DNA of 64,000 nucleotides, from positions 62,001 through 126,000 of the forward strand of contig NW_027195396.1 in NCBI RefSeq assembly GCF_038502225.1, written 5' to 3'. The DNA comes from Cherax quadricarinatus (lineage: Eukaryota > Arthropoda > Malacostraca > Decapoda > Parastacidae). Position 1 is the stretch's first letter. Each line of letters opens with the position of its first letter. The translations under genes and the position numbers were made by a program. The notes beneath the pieces were generated by a model, which was not told where the DNA came from, ran no database searches, and saw only the letters and a list, made by a program, of their open reading frames with translations. This document shows positions 11,053-21,469 of this stretch, piece by piece.

Positions 11053-11646
11053 TATGATAACCTCCCTGTGAAGGTTCTGCAGCTCTGTGGTCATGTTGGT
11101 GCCTATGATAACCTCCCTGTGAAGGTTCTGCAGCTCTGTGGTCATGTTGGTGCCTATGATAACCTCCCTGTGAAGGTTCTGCAGCTCTGTGGTCATGTTG
11201 GTGCCTATGATAACCTCCCTGTGAAGGTTCTGCAGCTCTGTGGTCATGTTGGTGCCTATGATAACCTCCCTGTGAAGGTTCTGCAGCTCTGTGGTCATGT
11301 TGGTGCCTATGATAACCTCCCTGTGAAGGTTCTGCAGCTCTGTGGTCATGTTGGTGCCTATGATAACCTCCCTGTGAAGGTTCTGCAGCTCTGTGGTCAT
11401 GTTGGTGCCTATGATAACCTCCCTGTGAAGGTTCTGCAGCTCTGTGGTCATGTTGGTGCCTATGATAACCTCCCTGTGAAGGTTCTGCAGCTCTGTGGTC
11501 ATGTTGGTGCCTATGATAACCTCCCTGTGAAGGTTCTGCAGCTTTGTGGTCATGTTGGTGCCTATGATAACCTCCCTGTGAAGGTTCTGCAGCTCTGTGG
11601 TCATGTTGGTGCCTATGATAACCTCCCTGTGAAGGTTCTGCAGCTC
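11035..11646. repeat. 51-bp minisatellite, 12 copies, nearly perfect
   Basis: Twelve 51-bp units starting TGTGGTCATGTTGGTGCC and ending TTCTGCAGCTC, with only about one substitution visible (CTTTG in place of CTCTG near 11553). Because 51 is a multiple of three and the unit lacks stops in several frames, long open frames appear on both strands (+ 10849-11700, 17-residue period; - 11604-11014). There is no sign that either is a gene. Confidence 0.97.
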
Positions 11647-11649
11647 TAT

Positions 11650-12670
11650 CTAAACCTTAAAGAGAATTTGGTAAGGCTGGTTCCTCCTCATGCAATTTAA
11701 AAGATAGAAAAATCAATAATACCATAATAATAAGATAAATTTTTTTAATAAAAAATAGTAAATATAAAACACTTAAACATGAAATTAATCCTACTTTAAG
11801 CAATGAAAAATTAAATATATAAATAATTAGTGACTCAAAGCTAATATGTACACAATATGTAGGTGTTCTGGGCACGTAGCTCTGAATCGTGGTTTGGAAC
11901 GCTGAGCCGTTGTTGATGGGGGGGGGGGGGGCTCACAGGTGCACGTGACTTTTGACAAACTGAGTAGACAGTGACTCCCAACACGAGTAAAGATTCTGAC
12001 GAACAGAAGTTGACTGGGATCCTCTAACCACCACAACACTTGTGAAGCAGTTGAGTCGCCAGTAAAGAAGCACCTTAAAACGCAGGTGGAATGGTGTGTA
12101 GCTGACTGGGTGGTCATGGAATGGGGTCCAGTGTAGGAAGAGATGTCAGATTGGCATTCAGATCTATGCTTCCTTCATATTTCGCCTGTGGCGGATGACC
12201 CAAGGCGACATTCAATAGTAAAATAAAGAAATACAAAGTTACACACCACTTGAAAAATCACTCAACATGATAGGCGTACGGCCTTTAAAAGAAATGATGA
12301 AGATTCAGTGATGCTACACTACGTAAGTCCAAATCAGGACAGGAAGAATTTGCAGCATAAAAGTCTAACAAGAGTGAAGCTCTTTTTGAAATGCAATTAG
12401 CCCAAACACATAATAAATTAAACAGGAGCTGAAAGAATGCTTTCAGATTTGATGGGAGCCACAAGTCAAGTGACTGACCACAGGTCTGAGAGACACTCGT
12501 CACATCCCACCGGGTGCAGAAGGGGGATGGGGATAGCGGGAACGATGCACCCACCTAACAGAAGAACCAAACTGCCCAACAAACTACCAACACCATTCAT
12601 TCATACATTCATACTTCCACTACTCCTGTCTAATGAGCTTTTCACTCACACTCCCTATGGAGTATAAATG
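11650..12670. other. Unassigned stretch with a poly-G tract
   Basis: AT-rich at 11700-11840. A run of about 14 G lies near 11918-11931. The short frames show no domain, and no host exon was recognised. Confidence 0.4.
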
Positions 12671-12674
12671 TACC

Positions 12675-12860
12675 TAGTTAGATGAATCTTATTGTAGCCA
12701 GCTGGCCCAGTGGCTTATGCATTGACCTGGAATTTTACGACTCACTTGCCATGGGTTCTAACCCCACCCGTTCCCTGGTTTGTTTTATACTGATGTATTT
12801 CCAGCACTGGACGAAGCATAGAAATATGCCAGAAAAAACAAGAAGTTGCATCTTCTAACT
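12675..12860 (+). mobile_element. tRNA-derived SINE (copy 2)
   Basis: A + strand counterpart of the element at 10795. It has GATGAATCTTATTGTAGCC, a box A-like TGGCCCAGTGGCTTATGC (about 12705-12722) and a box B-like GGTTCTAACCC (about 12754-12764), followed by a body with GCACTGGACGAAGCATAG. Confidence 0.65.
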
Positions 12861-12899
12861 TATACAGATCCAGTTCTTACAGTGGGAGGTAGGTAAAAA

Positions 12900-13464
12900 A
12901 TTCACTGATAAAGTTATTCTTTATCCAAATTTACATTTATGATTTTCTCCATTTTGTCCCAATCTAATTCCCTTCTAAACCCCAGCCTTCCCTTCCCGGC
13001 CCCGTAAGTTTATTTTAACACCCCATCTTCCGACATATGCAATTCCAGGTACCAGAATACACTCACTTCCTCTAGGCCTCCTTCCTCTGGTCTGATATAC
13101 AATCTTTAATTGCATAAACCTTTCCTTACACTCCTCACCTTGGTCCTTTCTATGTTTATTTTTAGTTTATTTATTGAATTTATAATCCTAAATTTACCCA
13201 CCATCCTAACTATAACTAGTATCAAACTATCTTTTAATGTCACACCTCCCCGTAGCACCCTAGCATTCACTTCTTTGACATCCCTTTCTATACTTATGTT
13301 AAACAACAATGGTTACATTACACATCCTTGTTTAAGGATCTCTACTTATTTTAACCTGATCTTCACTACAGGCAAGTTTTAGCAACATACTAAGTATCCC
13401 ATACATTTGCACCATCTGCCTCATTGCTAGCTTTCCTCTCATATGCCTTTTTAAATCCATAATT
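12900..13464 (-). pseudogene. Family C (RTE-like) LINE RT fragment, decayed
   Basis: Minus-strand remnants of the RT: a form of IMDLKKAYER near 13464-13430 and LFNISIERDVKEVNARVL near 13300. These match FMDLEKAYDR and LFNIFIDGVVREVNARVL of the better copy at 47472. It abuts the (TTA)n tract. Confidence 0.7.

Positions 13465-13562
<98 letters not shown>
13465..13562. repeat. (TTA)n microsatellite
   Basis: About 98 bp of pure TTA/ATT, ending some 45 bp before the dynein exon acceptor at 13610. Confidence 0.95.
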
Positions 13563-13609
13563 GCTGTTGTTATTATTACATACCAGTAATACTGCAATTT
13601 TGCTTGTAG

Positions 13610-13826
13610 ATTGTAGCCCCCAAGAGAGAGCGTCTGGCAGAAGCCGAGGCTGAGGTCGCTGCCCTCATGTCTGTCGTCGAGGCCAAGAGAGTTCAACTCC
13701 GGGAGCTCGAGGAGAAGTTGGAAGTACTTCAGCGCCGGTTTTCTCTCTCCTGCCGCGAGAAGGAGAACCTCGAGGCTGAGCAGAAACTCTGCGCACTCAA
13801 ATTGGAAAGAGCTAAAAAACTTATAA
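13610..13826 (+). CDS. Dynein heavy chain, axonemal type: exon for stalk coiled coil 2
   Basis: Exon bounded by TTGTAG/A at 13609 and A/GTAAG at 13827, giving 72 codons plus one base. It translates as VAPKRERLAEAEAEVAALMS, then MSVVEAKRVQLRELEEKLEV, then a heptad-rich stretch ending LKLERAKKLI. The VAPKR start and the KLERAxKLI end are hallmarks of the second stalk helix that carries signals between the microtubule-binding domain and the ATPase ring. The last base joins exon 2 to give SGLGGEQSRW. The style is closest to the single-headed inner-arm group (DNAH1/3/7/12-like). The paralogue is not certain and the upstream exons were not found. Confidence 0.9.
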
Positions 13827-14154
13827 GTAAGAAATGTTGGTTGTGTATATGAGTGGTAGAATACGCTGACCGATGTGTGAATAAGACAGTCTGTGAGTTT
13901 TATGGCAGTTTCTTGAGAGGACGTTTCATCCAGCAGGAACTTGATTAATTCCAGTCTGATAAAAGGAAGTGAGTGCATCTTATTAACTATGTTAGTAATG
14001 TAATGAAAACTAGTCAGTGGATATGCAGAAGCCCCTTGGAAGAATTAATGCAACAACTTAAGAAGAGAGGGTACTGCAGATCGACCTTTAACTGAAGTGG
14101 ACATAAGTTACATTTGGAAATACAGAGCTCCCCTTATATAATTTTTTTTTATTA
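13827..14154. other. Start of dynein intron 1
   Basis: The intron begins GTAAG. No repeat or gene was recognised before the Tc1-like relic. Confidence 0.5.
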
Positions 14155-14525
14155 CACTCAGTGGCCACTTTATTAGGTACTCCCTCAGAACAACCTGAAT
14201 TCTTCGTTGTATGGATGGAACAAGGTGCTGGAAATTTTCCTTAGAGAATTTGGTCCATGTTGAAATGATAGCATCACATAGCTGCTTCAGATTTGTCGGC
14301 TGCACAAGTAGGATGGATCTATGGTTTCATATTATTTATGCCAAAATCTCATTTTACCACCTGCATTTAATTATTTAGCAGAAGTCGCAATTTGTCTGAC
14401 CATGCGACGGTTTTCCTGTCTTCAAATGTTCACAGTATATACCGTAGACTCAGTTTATTGTTTTTAGCTTAAATGAGTGAAACCCGGTGCAACCTTCTGC
14501 TGGTGGGGCACATCCACTGGGATGT
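14155..14525 (-). pseudogene. Tc1/mariner-like transposon relic, internally deleted
   Basis: The left end shows TGGCCACTTTATTAGGTAC, a terminal sequence I associate with a Tc1-like family common in vertebrates. On the minus strand 14305-14108 encodes LCDAIISTWTKFSKENFQHL and LVPSIQRRIQVVLRE, resembling the transposase C-terminus (LVxSMPRRIxAVI). Further blocks downstream (CTGACCATGCGACGG, AACCCGGTGCAACCTTCTGC) match the same family, with the middle missing. Placement rests on memory of the family. Confidence 0.6.
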
Positions 14526-14529
14526 AAAT

Positions 14530-14788
14530 AACGCTCTAAAAATATTTAACCAAGACTAGACTTGCATCATTGGATTCAAGTTGGAAAATTTTGGATTTAG
14601 AAAGGATTGAGGAAAGCAATGGTTTGGAAATAGAGTTGTGAATGAATGGAACAAACTCTTGAGTAGTGTCACTGAGATTCTACCACATAATTGCCTAATT
14701 ACATAATTGCATTAATGAGGTGTACAGGCGAACCTACTAAAGTAGCCACTTAGAGTGAAAAGTGGGTTATAAAAAAGTTTTTATGTAC
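14530..14788. other. Intronic stretch, unassigned
   Basis: Contains a short frame resembling a LINE C-terminus (WFGNRVVNEWNKLLSSVTEI near 14620-14680, +), probably a CR1-like fragment. Nothing else was recognised. Confidence 0.35.
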
Positions 14789-15126
14789 CTAGAGAAGAGA
14801 GGAGTGAAGAGGGAGAGAGATTTTGGGAGATGCTAAGTGTGCGTTTAGGGAGTTTTGAACCAAGTGAGAGAGTAATTGTGGTAGGTGATCTGAATGGTAA
14901 ACTGCGAGAAACTGTTATAGAGGGCATGGTAGGAAAGGGTAATGTGCCAGGGGTACATGATAAAGGGGGCCTTCCACTTAACTTTGTTTAGAAAAAAGGT
15001 TTATTAATAGGTAATATATATTTTAAGAAAAAAATGGATATGTACTATAATATACGGTATAGGGCGAAATGACTGCAGTTTGATGGACTATGTATTGGTG
15101 AATAAAAGGTTGATGGGTAGACTTAA
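14789..15126 (+). pseudogene. Family C (RTE-like) LINE, endonuclease fragment
   Basis: + strand remnant reading ERFWEMLSVRLGSFEPSERV, IVVGDLNGKLRETVIEGMVG and LLIGNIYFKKKMD, with frameshifts. It matches residues about 110-240 of the copy at 47472. It is cut at 15126, exactly where the 31-bp satellite begins. Confidence 0.8.
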
Positions 15127-18100
15127 GTTGTTCCTAGTATCAAGGCCTCACATGCCAGTTGTTCCTAGTATCAAGGCCTCACATGCCAGTTGTTCCTAGT
15201 ATCAAGGCCTCACATGCCAGTTGTTCCTAGTAATAAGGCCTCACATGCCAGTTGTTCCTAGTATCAAGGCCTCACATGCCAGTTGTTCCTAGTATCAAGG
15301 CCTCACATGCCAGTTGTTCCCAGTATCAAGGCCTCACATGCCAGTTGTTCCTAGTAATAAGGCCTCACATGCTAGTTGTTCCTAGTATCAAGGCCTCACA
15401 TGCCAGCTCTTCCTAGTATCAAAGCCTCACATGCAAGTTGTTCTTGGTATCAAGGACTCACATGCCAGTTCCTAGTATCAAAGCCTCACATGCCAGTTGT
15501 TCCTAGCATCAAAGCCTCACATGCCAGTTGTTCCTAGTATCAAGGCCTCATGCCAGTTCCTAGTATCAAGGCCTCACATGAAACTTGTTCCAAGATCAAG
15601 GCCTCACATGCCAGTTGTTGCTAGTATCAAGGCCTCACATGCCAGTTGTTGCTAGTATCAAGGCCTCACATGCCAGTTGTTCCTAGTATCAAGGCCTCAC
15701 ATGCCAGTTGTTCCTAGTATCAAGGCCTCATACGCCACTTGTTCCTAGTATCAAGGCTTCACATGCCAGTTGTTCCTAGTATCAAGGCCTCACATACCAG
15801 TAGTTCCCGGTATCAAGGCCTCACATGCCAGTTGTTCCTAGTATCAAGTCTTCACATGCCAGTTGTTCCTAGCATCAAGGCCTCATATGCCAGTTGTTCC
15901 TAGTATCAAGGCCTCGCATGCCAGTTTCTAGTATCAAGGCCTCACATGCCACTTGTTCCAAGAATCAAGGCCTCACACGCCAGTTGTTGCTAGTATCAAG
16001 GCCTCACATGCCAGTTGTTCCTAGTAATAAGGCCTCACATGCCAGTTGTTCCTAGTATCAAGGCCTCACATGCCAGTTGTTCCTAGTATCAAGGCATCAC
16101 ATGCCAGCTGTTCCTAGTATCAAAGCCTCACATGCCAGTTGTTCCTGGTATCAAGGACTCACATGCCAGTTCCTAGTATCAACGCCTCACATGCCAGTTG
16201 TTCCTAGCATCAAGGCCTCACATGCCAGTTCCTAGTATCAAGGCCTCACATGCCAGTTGTTCCTAGTATCAAGTCTTCACATGCCAGTTGTTCCTAGTAT
16301 CAAGGCCTCATATGCCAGTTGCTCCTAATATCAAGTCCTCACATGCCAGTTGTTCCTAGTATCAAGTCCTCACATGCCAGTTGTGCCTAGTATCAAGGCC
16401 TCACATGCCAGTTGTTCCTAGTATCAAAGCCTCACATGCCAGTTGTTCCTAGCATCAAGGCCTCACATGCCAGTTGTTCCTAGTATCAAGGCCTCACATG
16501 CCAGTTGTTCCTAGTATCAAGGCCTCACATACCAGTTGTTGCTAGTATCAAAGCCTCACATGCCAGTTGTTCCTAGTATCAAGACCTCACATGCCAGTTG
16601 TGCATAGTATCAAGGCCTCACATGCCAGTTGTTCTTAGTATCAAGGCCTCATATACCAGTTGTTCCCAGTATCAAGGCCTCACATGCCAGTTGTTCCTAG
16701 CATCAAGTCTTCACATGCCAGTTGTTCCTAGTATCAAGGCCTCACATGCCACTTGTTCCAAGAATCAAGGCCTCAAATGCCAGTTGTTCCTAGTATCAAG
16801 GCCTCACATGCCAGTTGCTCCTAATATCAAGTCCTCACATGCCAGTTGTTCCTAGTATCAAGTCCTCACATGCCAGTTGTGCCTAGTATCAAGGCCTCAC
16901 ATGCCAGTTGTTCCTAGTATCAAAGCCTCACATGCCAGTTGTTCCTAGCATCAAGGCCTCACATGCCAGTTGTTCCTAGTATCAAGGCCTCACATGCCAG
17001 TTGTTCCTAGTATCAAGGCCTCACATACCAGTTGTTGCTAGTATCAAAGCCTCACATGCCAGTTGTTGCTAGTATCAAGACCTCACATGCCAGTTGTGGA
17101 TAGTATCAAGGCCTCACATGCCAGTTGTTACTAGTATCAAGGCCTCACATGCCAGTTGTTCCTAGTATCAAAGCCTCACATGCCAGTTGTTCCTAGCATC
17201 AAGTCTTCACATGCCAGTTGTTCCTAGTATCAAGGCCTCACATGCCACTTGTTCCAAGAATCAAGGCCTCAAATGCCAGTTGTTCCTAGTATCAAGGCCT
17301 CACATGCCAGTTGTTGCTAGTATCAAGGTCTCACATGCCAGTTGTTGCTAGTATCAACTCTCACATGCCAGTTGTTACTAGTATCAAGGCCTCACATGCC
17401 AGTTGTTCCTAGTATCAAGGCCTCATGTGCCAGTTGTTCCTAGTATCAAGGCCTCACTTGCCAGTTGTTCCTAGTATCAAGCTCTCACATGCCAGTTGTT
17501 CCTAGAATCAACGCCTCACATGCCAGTTGTCTCTAGTATCAAGGTTTCACATGCAAGTTGTTTCAAGTATCAAGCCCTCACATGCCAGTTGTTCCTAGTA
17601 TCAAGGCCTCACATGCCAGTTCTAATATCAAGGCCTCACATGCCAGTTGTTCCTATTATCAAGGCTTCACATGCCAGTTGTTCAAAGTATCAAGGCCTCA
17701 CATGCTAGTTGTTTTAAGTATCAAGGCCTCACATGTCAGTTGTTCCTAGAATCAAGGGCTTACATGACAGTTGTTCCTAGTATCAAGGGCTCACATGACA
17801 ATTGTTCTAGAATCAAGGCCTCACATGCAAGTTGTTCCTAGTATCAAGGCCTCACATGCCAGTTCCCAGGATCAAGGCCTCACATGCCAGTTGTTCCTAG
17901 TATCAAGGCCTCACATGCCAGTTCCTAGTATTAAGGCCTCACATGCCACTTGTTCCTAGAATCAAGGCCTCACATGCCAGTTGTTGCTACTATCAAGGCC
18001 TCACATGACAGTTGTTGCTAGTATCAAGGCCTCACATGCCAGTTCCTAGTATCAAGGCCTCACATGCCAGTTGTTCCTAGTATCAAGACCTCACATACCA

Positions 18101-21100
18101 GTAGTTCCTAGTATCAAGTCTTCACATACCAGTTGTTCCTAATATCAAGGCCTCACATGCCAGTTGTTCCTAGTATCAGGGCCTCACATGCCAGTTGTTC
18201 TTAGCATCAAGTCCTCAAACGCCAGTTGTTCCTAGTATCAAGGCCTAACATGCCAGTTGTTCCTACTATCAAGGCCTCACATGCCAGTTGTTCCTATTAT
18301 CAAGGCTTCACATGCCAGTTGTTCAAAGTATCAAGGCCTCACATGCTAGTTGTTTTAAGTATCAAGGCCTCACATGTCAGTTGTTCCTAGACTCAAGGGC
18401 TCACATGACAATTGTTCTAGAATCAAGGCCTCACATGCAAGTTGTTCCTAGTATCAAGGCCTCACATGCCAGTTCCCAGGATCAAGGCCTCACATGCCAG
18501 TTGTTCCCAGTGTCAAGGCCTCACATGCCAGTTGTTCATAGTATCAAGGCCTCATATGCCAGTTGTTCCTAGTATCAAGGCCTCACATGCCAGTTGTTCC
18601 CAGTATCAAAGCCTCACATGTCAGTTGTTCCCAGTATCAAGGCCTCACATGCCAGTTGTTCCTAGTATCAAGGCCTCACATGCCAGGTCTTGCTAGTATC
18701 AATGCCTCACATGCCAGTTGTTCAAGGGCTCACATGCCAGTTGCTAGTATCAAGGTCTCACATGCCAGTTGTTGCTAGTATCAAGGCCTCACATGCCAGT
18801 TGTTGCTAGTATCAAGGCCTCACATGCCAGTTGTTGCTAGTTTCAAGGCCTCACATGCCAGTTGTTGCTAGAATCAAGGCCTCACATGCCAGTTGTTGCT
18901 AGTATCAAGGCCTCACATGCCAGTTGTTGCTAGTATCAAGGCCTCACATGCCAGTTATTGTTAGTGTCAAGGCGTCACATGCCAGTTGTTGCTAGTATCA
19001 AGGCCTCACATGCCAGTTGTCGCTAGTATGAAGGCCTCAAATGCCAGTTGCTAGTATCAAGGCTTCACATGCCAGTTGTTGCTAGTATCAAGACCTCACA
19101 TGCCAGTTGTTGCTAGTATTAAGGCCTCGCACGCCAGTTGTTGCTAGTTTCAATGTCTCATATGCCCGTTGTTGCCAGTATCAAGGCCTCACATACCAGG
19201 TGTTGCTAGTGTCAAGGCCTCACATGCCAGTTTTTGCTAGTATCAAGGCCTCACATGCCAGTTGTTGCTAGTATCAAGGCCTCACATGCCAGTTGTTGCT
19301 AGTCTCAAGGCCTCACATGCCAGTTTTTGCTAGTATCAAGGCCTCACATGCCAGTTGCAAGTATCAAGGCCTCACATGCCAGTTGTTGTTAGTTTCAAGG
19401 CCTCAAATGCAAGTTGTTGCTAGTATCAAGGCCTCTCATGCCAGTTGTTGCTAGTATCAAGGCCTCGCATGCCAGTTGTTGCTAGTATGAAGGCCTCGCA
19501 TGCCAGTTGTTGCTAGTATCAAGTCCTCACATGCCAGTTGTTGCTAGTGTCAAGGTCTCACAAGCCAGTTTTTGCTATTATCAAGGCCTTCAATGCCAGT
19601 TGTTGCTAGTATCAAGGCCTCACATGCCTCTTTTTGCTAGTATCAAGGTCTCACATGCCAGTTGTTGCTAGTATCAAGGCTTGCATGCCAGTTGTTGCTA
19701 GCATCAAGGCCTCACATGCCAGTTGTTGCTAGTATCAAGGTCTCACATGCCAGTTGTTGCTAGTATCAAGGCCTCACATGCCAGTTGCTAGTATCAAGGC
19801 CTCACATGCCAGTTGCTAGTATCAAGGCCTCACATGCCAGTTGCTAGTATCAAGGCCAGTTGCTACTATGCCTCACCAGTTGCTAGTATCAAGGCCTCAC
19901 ATGCCAGTTGCTAGTATCAAGGCCTCACATGGCAGTTGCTAGTATCAAGGCCTCACATGCAAGTTGCTAGTATCAAGGCCTCACATGCCAGTTGCTAGTA
20001 TCAAGGCCTCACATGTCAGTTGCTAGTATCAAGGCCTCACATGCCAGTTGTTGCTAGTATCAAGGTCTCACATGCCAGTTGTTGCTAGTATCAAGGCCTC
20101 ACATGCCAGTTGTTGCTAGTATCAATGTCTCATGCCAGTTGTTGCTAGTATCAAGGCTTCACATGCCAGTTGTTTCTAGTATCAAGGCCTCACATGCCAG
20201 TTGTTGCTAGTTTCAAGACCTCACATGCCAGTTGTAGCTAGTATCAAGGCCTCACATGTCAGTTGCTAGTATCAAGGCCTCACATGCCAGTTGCTAGTAT
20301 CAAGGCCTCACATGCCAGTTGCTAGTATTAAGGCCTCACATGCCAGTTGCTAGTATCAAGGCCTCACATGCCAGTTGCTAGTATCAAGGCCTCACATGCC
20401 AGTTGCTAGTATCAAGGCCTCACATGCCAGTTGCTAGTATCAAGGCCTCACATGCCAGTTGCTAGTATCAAGGCCTCACATGCCAGTTGCTAGTATCAAG
20501 GTCTCACATGCAAGTTGCTAGTATCAAGGCCTCACATGCAAGTTGCTAGTATCAAGGTTTCACATGCCAGTTGCTAGTATCAAGGCCTTACATGCCAGTT
20601 GCAAGTATCAAGGCCTCACATGCCAGTTGCAAGAATCAAGGCCTCACATGCCAGTTGCTAGTATCAAGGTCTCACATGCCAGTTGCTAGTATCACGGCCT
20701 CACATGCAAGTTGCTAGTATCAAGGCCTCACATGCCAGTTGCTAGTATGAAGGCCTCACATGCCAGTTGCTAGTATCAAGGCCTCACATGCCAGTTGCTG
20801 GTATCAAGGTCTCACATGCCAGTTGCTAGTATCAAGGCGTCACATGCCAGTTGCTAGTATCAAGGCCTCACATGCCAGTTGCTAGTATCAAGGACTCACA
20901 TGCCAGTTGCTAGTATCAAGGCCTCACATGCCAGTTGCTAGTATCAAGGTCTCACATGCCAGTTGCTAGTATCAAGGCCTCACATGCCAGTTGCTAGTAT
21001 GAAGGCCTCACATGCCAGTTGCTAGTATCAAGGCCTCACATGCCAGTTGCTAGTATCAAGGTCTTACATGCCAGTTGCTAGTATCAAGGCCTCACATGCC

Positions 21101-21465
21101 AGTTGCTAGTATCAAGGCCTCACATGCCAGTTGCTAGTATCAAGGTCTCACATGCCAGTTGCTAGTATCAAGGGCTCACATGCAAGTTGCTAGTATCAAG
21201 GTCTCACATGCCAGTTGCTAGTATCAAGGCCTTACATGCCAGTTGCAAGTATCAAGGCCTCACATGCCAGTTGCAAGAATCAAGGCCTCACATGCCAGTT
21301 GCTAGTATCAAGGTCTCACATGCCAGTTGCTAGTATCAAGGCCTCACATGCCAGTTGCTAGTATCAAGGCCTCACATGCCAGTTGCTAGTATCAAGGTCT
21401 CACATGCCAGTTGCTAGTATCAAGGTGTCACATGCCAGTTGCTAGCCTCACATGCCAGTTGCTAG
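15127..21465. repeat. 31/28-bp satellite array, about 6.3 kb
   Basis: More than 200 tandem units built on TATCAAGGCCTCACATGCCA followed by a short variable spacer. Three spacer types fall in zones: TTGTTCCTAG (31 bp, mainly 15127-18740), TTGTTGCTAG (31 bp, mainly 18755-19770 and 20040-20250) and TTGCTAG (28 bp, mainly 19780-20040 and 20255-21460). Higher-order copies are visible: blocks at about 16318 and 16814 (496 bp apart, 16 x 31), about 17651 and 18292 (641 bp), and about 20581 and 21225 (644 bp, 23 x 28). The open frames within it are by-products. It fills much of dynein intron 1. Confidence 0.97.
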
Positions 21466-21469
21466 ATGA

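Noticed and set aside
10849..11700. 283-codon frame with a 17-residue repeat
   Set aside because: By-product of a 51-bp minisatellite; the opposite strand is equally open and no domain is present outside the repeat.
15127..21465. Regular 31-bp repeats resembling a CRISPR array
   Set aside because: There are no unique spacers; the units are contiguous tandem copies in a eukaryotic intron.
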